Positions 60,253 through 64,000 of a DNA stretch of 64,000 bases are shown here, one piece after another. The stretch's first letter is position 1. Each line of letters starts with the position of its first letter. The position numbers and the translations under genes are program-made. Source of the DNA: Rhizobium sp. BK650 (GTDB lineage: Bacteria > Pseudomonadota > Alphaproteobacteria > Rhizobiales > Rhizobiaceae); the NCBI RefSeq assembly GCF_014195325.1, contig NZ_JACIBK010000007.1, positions 248,001 to 312,000 of the forward strand. The letters run 5' to 3'. A model generated the notes under the pieces. That model searched no databases. It had not been told where the DNA came from and saw only the letters and a list, made by a program, of their open reading frames with translations.

Positions 60253-61614
60253 ATGGAACGCACCTGCCTTGCCGTCATTCTCGCCGCGGGCGACAGCACG
60301 CGAATGAAGTCCGTGAAGTCGAAGGTGCTGCATGAGGTCGCCGGCCGGCCGATGATTGCCCATGTCGTCGATGCAGTGGCCGCGACCGGTGTTTCCTCCG
60401 TTGCGCTCGTCGTCGGCCGCGATGCCGAGAAAGTGGCGGAGGCTGCCGATATCGGCGGCGTGACGATCAAATCCTACGTTCAGGGACAACGGCTCGGGAC
60501 CGGCCACGCTGTCCTCGCTGCTCATGCGGCAATTGCCGAAGGCTATGACGATATCCTCGTCACCTACGGCGACGTGCCGCTGCAGACGCCCGGTCCGCTC
60601 GTTGAGGCGCGAAAGGCACTGGCCGAAGGCAGCGATATCGTCGTCATTGGCTTCCACACGGACCGCCCGACCGGCTATGGCCGCCTCCTCGTCAAGGACG
60701 GCGAACTGATGGCCATCCGCGAAGAGAAGGACGCCACCGATGCCGAGCGCGTCGTCAAATGGTGCAATAGCGGCCTGATGGCGATCAACGGACGTAAGGC
60801 GATCGAATTGCTGTCGCGCATCGGCAACAGCAACGCCAAGGGCGAGTATTATCTGACCGATCTCGTCGAGATCGCCCGCTCGCTCGGCGGCCGGGTCACC
60901 GCCGTCGATGCACCCGAAGTCGAGATGGCCGGCTGCAACAACCGCGCCGAACTGGCCGCGATCGAACGTTTCTGGCAGGAGCGCCGCCGTCATGAGCTGA
61001 TGCTCTCAGGCGTGACGATGATCGCTCCGGAAACCGTTTTTCTCTCCTATGATACTGTCATCGGACAGGACGCGCTGATCGAGCCGAACGTCGTCTTCGG
61101 CCCCGGCGCCGTCATCGAAAGTGGAGCGGTCATCCATGCCTTCTCGCATATCGAGGGCGCCCATGTCAGTGAAGGCGCAACGGTCGGTCCGTTCGCGCGT
61201 CTGCGTCCGGGGGCAGACCTCTCGGTCGGTTCCAAGGTCGGCAATTTTTGCGAGGTCAAAAACGGCAAGATCGGCGAGGGCGCCAAGGTCAACCATCTGA
61301 CCTACATCGGTGACGCCGTCATCGGCTCCGGTACCAATATCGGCGCCGGCACGATCACCTGCAATTATGACGGAGTGAACAAGTTCGAGACCGTCATCGG
61401 CAAAGATGCCTTCATCGGCTCGAACTCCTCGCTGGTCGCACCGGTCACTATCGGCGACAGCGCTTATATTGCATCGGGCAGCGTCATTACTGCCGATGTC
61501 CCCGCTGAGGCGCTCGCCTTCGGCCGTGCTAGGCAGGAGATCAAGCCCGAGCGGGCCAAGCTCCTGCGCGAACGGGCGCTAGCCATCAAGGCGGCGAAGA
61601 AGGCCAAGGGGTGA
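60253..61614 (+). CDS. glmU: Bifunctional GlmU: GlcN-1-P acetyltransferase / UDP-GlcNAc pyrophosphorylase
   Basis: Catalyses the last two steps to UDP-GlcNAc for peptidoglycan and lipid A. The 453 residues contain the N-terminal uridyltransferase (LAAGDSTRMKSVKSKVLHEV, VTYGDVPLQTP, Asn and Glu in KWCNSGLMAI/GEYYLTDLVE) and a C-terminal hexapeptide-repeat acetyltransferase (RLRPGADLSVGSKVGNFCEV, LTYIGDAVIGSGTNIGAG, NYDGVNKFETVIG). The usual Pro before the pyrophosphate-binding Lys is Ser here. glmS lies 106 bases downstream. Confidence 0.97.
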   Translation: MERTCLAVILAAGDSTRMKSVKSKVLHEVAGRPMIAHVVDAVAATGVSSVALVVGRDAEKVAEAADIGGVTIKSYVQGQRLGTGHAVLAAHAAIAEGYDDILVTYGDVPLQTPGPLVEARKALAEGSDIVVIGFHTDRPTGYGRLLVKDGELMAIREEKDATDAERVVKWCNSGLMAINGRKAIELLSRIGNSNAKGEYYLTDLVEIARSLGGRVTAVDAPEVEMAGCNNRAELAAIERFWQERRRHELMLSGVTMIAPETVFLSYDTVIGQDALIEPNVVFGPGAVIESGAVIHAFSHIEGAHVSEGATVGPFARLRPGADLSVGSKVGNFCEVKNGKIGEGAKVNHLTYIGDAVIGSGTNIGAGTITCNYDGVNKFETVIGKDAFIGSNSSLVAPVTIGDSAYIASGSVITADVPAEALAFGRARQEIKPERAKLLRERALAIKAAKKAKG

Positions 61615-61720
61615 ACTTTCTTCGGTAACGTGCGGAAATCGAAAGTGACCGCGCTACCAATTGAGAAATAAAAGAGAATCGCTAGGACTGGCGTCAACAT
61701 TGGCGTTGAGGGGTATTTGC

Positions 61721-63547
61721 ATGTGCGGAATTGTAGGGATCGTCGGAAATATGCCGGTTGCGGGCCGTCTTGTCGATGCGCTGAAGCGGCTGGAATATCG
61801 CGGTTACGATTCCGCCGGCGTCGCCACGATCCATGAGGGCGTGATGGATCGCCGCCGCGCCGAGGGCAAGCTCTTCAATCTCGAAAAGCGACTGGACAGT
61901 GAACCGCTGCCCGGAACGACGGGCATTGCACACACCAGATGGGCAACCCATGGCGTGCCGAACGAGACCAACGCCCACCCGCATTTCGTCGAAGGCGTCG
62001 CGGTCGTCCACAACGGCATCATCGAGAACTTTTCGGAACTGCGTGATGAACTGAGCCATGAAGGGGCGACCTTCGAAAGCCAGACCGACACGGAAGTGGT
62101 CGCTCATCTGATGGCGAAGTATTTGCGCGAGGGTCTTTCTGCGCGCGAAGCCATGCTGAAGATGCTGAACCGCGTCACCGGCGCCTATGCGCTCGCTGTC
62201 ATGCTGAAGAACGACCCCAGTACGATTATGGCCGCCCGCTCCGGCCCGCCGCTTGCCGTCGGCTACGGCAAGGGTGAGATGTTCCTGGGCTCGGATGCCA
62301 TCGCTCTTTCGCCCTTTACAAACGAAATTACCTACCTCGTCGACGGTGACTGCGCGATCATCACCCGAGATGGCGCGACGTTGCTCGATTTCTCCGGCAA
62401 GGTCGTGAGACGTCCACGCCAGATTTCGCAGGCGACGGCCTATGTCGTCGACAAAGGCAATCACCGCCATTTCATGGAGAAGGAGATCTACGAACAGCCG
62501 GAGGTCATCTCTCACGCGCTTAGTCATTATGTGGATTTCGCCGCCAACACGATCAGCCCCAATGCAGCCGCCATTGATTTTAAGGCCGCGACTGGCCTCG
62601 CAATCTCTGCCTGCGGCACGGCCTATCTTGCTGGCTTGATCGGCAAATACTGGTTCGAACGCTATGCGCGCCTGCCGGTCGAAATCGACGTCGCTTCGGA
62701 ATTCCGTTACCGCGAAATGCCGCTGCAGCCATCGCAGGCAGCCCTGTTCATCTCGCAGTCGGGCGAGACCGCCGATACGCTGGCCTCGCTCCGTTACTGC
62801 AAGGACAACGGCCTGAAGATCGGCGCCGTTGTCAACGTACGGGAGTCGACCATTGCCCGCGAATCCGATGCCGTCTTCCCGATCATGGCCGGCCCGGAAA
62901 TCGGCGTCGCCTCCACCAAGGCTTTTACCTGCCAGCTTGCCGTGCTTGCTTCCTTGGCGATCGGTGCCGGTCGTGCGCGCGATATGATCAGTGCCGACGA
63001 GGAGAAGGCGCTGGTGCGACATCTGGCGGAAATGCCGCGCATCATGAGTCGGGTCCTGAATCTCATCCAACCGCAGATGGAAGGCCTGTCGCGCGAACTC
63101 TCCAAGTGCAAGGACGTGCTTTATCTCGGCCGCGGCACCAGCTTCCCGCTTGCGATGGAAGGTGCGCTGAAGCTCAAAGAAATCTCCTATATTCACGCGG
63201 AGGGATATGCCGCGGGCGAACTCAAGCACGGTCCGATCGCGTTGATCGACGAAAACATGCCCGTCATCGTCATTGCGCCTTACGACCGTTTCTTTGAAAA
63301 GACCGTGTCTAATATGCAGGAAGTCGCAGCCCGCGGCGGTCGCATCATCTTCATTACCGATGAGAACGGTGCGGCTGCTTCGAAACTGCCGACCATGGCG
63401 ACGATCGCGCTCCCAAATGTCGATGAAATCATCTCGCCGATGATCTTCTCGCTGCCGATCCAGCTGCTTGCCTACCACACGGCTGTCTTCATGGGCACGG
63501 ATGTCGACCAGCCGCGCAACCTCGCAAAATCGGTGACTGTGGAGTAG
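61721..63547 (+). CDS. glmS: Glutamine-fructose-6-phosphate aminotransferase GlmS
   Basis: Makes glucosamine-6-phosphate from fructose-6-phosphate and glutamine. ATG 61721 gives 608 residues; the next residue, Cys2 in MCGIVGIVGN, is the N-terminal nucleophile after Met removal, so the upstream frame to 61661 must be untranslated. Seen: TRWATHGVPNETNAHPH (glutaminase), two SIS domains (ISACGTAYLAGLIGKYWFER, FISQSGETADTLASLRY, YLGRGTSFPLAMEGALKLKE) and the conserved C terminus LAKSVTVE. No glmS ribozyme is present upstream, as expected in a Gram-negative. Confidence 0.98.
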   Translation: MCGIVGIVGNMPVAGRLVDALKRLEYRGYDSAGVATIHEGVMDRRRAEGKLFNLEKRLDSEPLPGTTGIAHTRWATHGVPNETNAHPHFVEGVAVVHNGIIENFSELRDELSHEGATFESQTDTEVVAHLMAKYLREGLSAREAMLKMLNRVTGAYALAVMLKNDPSTIMAARSGPPLAVGYGKGEMFLGSDAIALSPFTNEITYLVDGDCAIITRDGATLLDFSGKVVRRPRQISQATAYVVDKGNHRHFMEKEIYEQPEVISHALSHYVDFAANTISPNAAAIDFKAATGLAISACGTAYLAGLIGKYWFERYARLPVEIDVASEFRYREMPLQPSQAALFISQSGETADTLASLRYCKDNGLKIGAVVNVRESTIARESDAVFPIMAGPEIGVASTKAFTCQLAVLASLAIGAGRARDMISADEEKALVRHLAEMPRIMSRVLNLIQPQMEGLSRELSKCKDVLYLGRGTSFPLAMEGALKLKEISYIHAEGYAAGELKHGPIALIDENMPVIVIAPYDRFFEKTVSNMQEVAARGGRIIFITDENGAAASKLPTMATIALPNVDEIISPMIFSLPIQLLAYHTAVFMGTDVDQPRNLAKSVTVE

Positions 63548-63670
63548 CCCCGCACGGGCTGAAACCTGTTGTGCGACAAGGCGAATTCTGGCAATTTTGA
63601 GTCTATGGACACAGGGGGAAGGCCGCTTCGACGGCCTGTCTGAAGACTGAAACGGAGTTCATCAGGAAAG

Positions 63671-64000
63671 ATGACCGAGAAGGCTCCCCGAGTGCCGGTC
63701 GCGATGCGGCTGAGGAATAATTTCCTCGCCGGTCTTATCATTTGCGCGCCGATCGCAATCACCATCTGGCTGACCTGGACTTTCATCCATTGGTCGGACA
63801 GTTGGGTGCGGCCCTATATTCCGACGCGCTGGAATCCCGAGAGCTATCTCAACTTTGCCATTCCCGGTTTTGGCCTGCTGATTGCCGTGGTTCTGATCAC
63901 CATCGTCGGTTTCCTTGGCAAGAACCTTATCGGCCAGACCATTGTCCGTTTCGGCGAATCCGTCGTGCATCGCATGCCGCTGGTGCGTACCGTCTATAGG
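63671..64000 (+). CDS. DUF502-family membrane protein (3' truncated by window edge)
   Basis: The frame from ATG 63671 is open to the last base (110 codons). It starts MTEKAPRVPVAMRLRNNFLA and has two hydrophobic segments, GLIICAPIAITIWLTWTFI and FGLLIAVVLITIVGFLG, then the conserved HRMPLVRTVYR. This is the DUF502 pattern of inner-membrane proteins with unknown function. An AGGAAAG ribosome site precedes the ATG. The 123-base gap after glmS shows no clear terminator. Confidence 0.88.
   Translation, partial: MTEKAPRVPVAMRLRNNFLAGLIICAPIAITIWLTWTFIHWSDSWVRPYIPTRWNPESYLNFAIPGFGLLIAVVLITIVGFLGKNLIGQTIVRFGESVVHRMPLVRTVYR

Noticed and set aside
61615..61720. Possible glmS ribozyme or riboswitch upstream of glmS
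   Set aside because: The glmS ribozyme is a Gram-positive feature, and no paired core or conserved loop is visible in this short gap.
61694..63478. 594-residue open frame antisense to glmS
   Set aside because: Longest shadow frame in the window, rich in Arg, Asp and His as expected for the complement of GC-rich codons; glmS is certain.

Overview
The window is a gene-dense (about 60% GC by eye) chromosomal segment of an alphaproteobacterium, almost certainly a Rhizobium-type member of the Rhizobiaceae. The reasons are the nifR3/dusB-ntrB-ntrC-ntrY-ntrX operon, a bacterial phosphatidylcholine synthase (Pcs), an IspDF fusion, a PdhB with its own lipoyl domain, a LexA preceded by an alphaproteobacterial GTTC-N7-GTTC SOS box, and a run of TTG/GTG starts. 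It is mostly conserved core chromosome. No phage, insertion sequence, CRISPR array, secretion island or rRNA operon is visible.

Layout. 1-2507: end of the lipid A cluster (lpxA partial, lpxI, lpxB), sharing a bidirectional terminator with convergent gltA (citrate synthase). 4117-7249: a ComEC/Rec2 membrane protein convergent with lexA. 7443-11044: VOC protein, kdsA, eno and an FtsB/DivIC-like protein. 11191-19411: pyruvate dehydrogenase genes pdhA-pdhB-pdhC, an SGNH hydrolase, a GNAT acetyltransferase, lpdA, two small YeaQ/YmgE-type membrane proteins and lipA, so E1, E2, E3 and lipoate synthesis lie in one stretch. 19569-22713: P-loop kinase-like protein, COQ10/RatA START protein, a small secreted protein, CinA-type amidase and ispDF. 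22858-30276: dusB plus the two nitrogen-related two-component systems NtrBC and NtrYX. 30338-33820: aminotransferase IV, hfq, hflX and mazG. 33827-39919: a nucleoside deaminase divergent from a sulfite-assimilation operon (cysG, DUF2849, cysI, DUF934) and a UbiH-like monooxygenase.

39920-42700 is the only loosely packed part: ccdA, a tiny lipoprotein, a small acidic protein, tRNA-Lys(UUU) and two gene-free stretches. 42701-45908 encodes a MacAB-like efflux system without a TolC gene. It is followed by a GNAT protein, a GntR-type regulator, fpr (ferredoxin-NADP reductase), pcs and a quinone oxidoreductase. 49987-59402 holds two complete ABC importers in tandem. The first is a BMP-type nucleoside-like system (ATPase, two permeases, binding protein). 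The second is YtfQ-YtfR-YtfT-YjfF, resembling the E. coli galactofuranose importer, with a FadR-type regulator at its end. 60253-64000: glmU and glmS (UDP-GlcNAc precursor synthesis) and the start of a DUF502 membrane protein.

The genes mainly serve envelope precursor supply (lpx, kdsA, glmU/glmS, pcs), central carbon flux (eno, pdh, gltA), nitrogen control and sulfur assimilation. I found no clear undescribed system. The points most worth checking are NtrX lacking the sigma-54 contact loop, a strong intercistronic hairpin in the ytf operon, two uncharacterised small domains flanking sulfite reductase, the hydrolase/acetyltransferase pair inside the pdh-lpd run, and the gene-poor tRNA-Lys neighbourhood.
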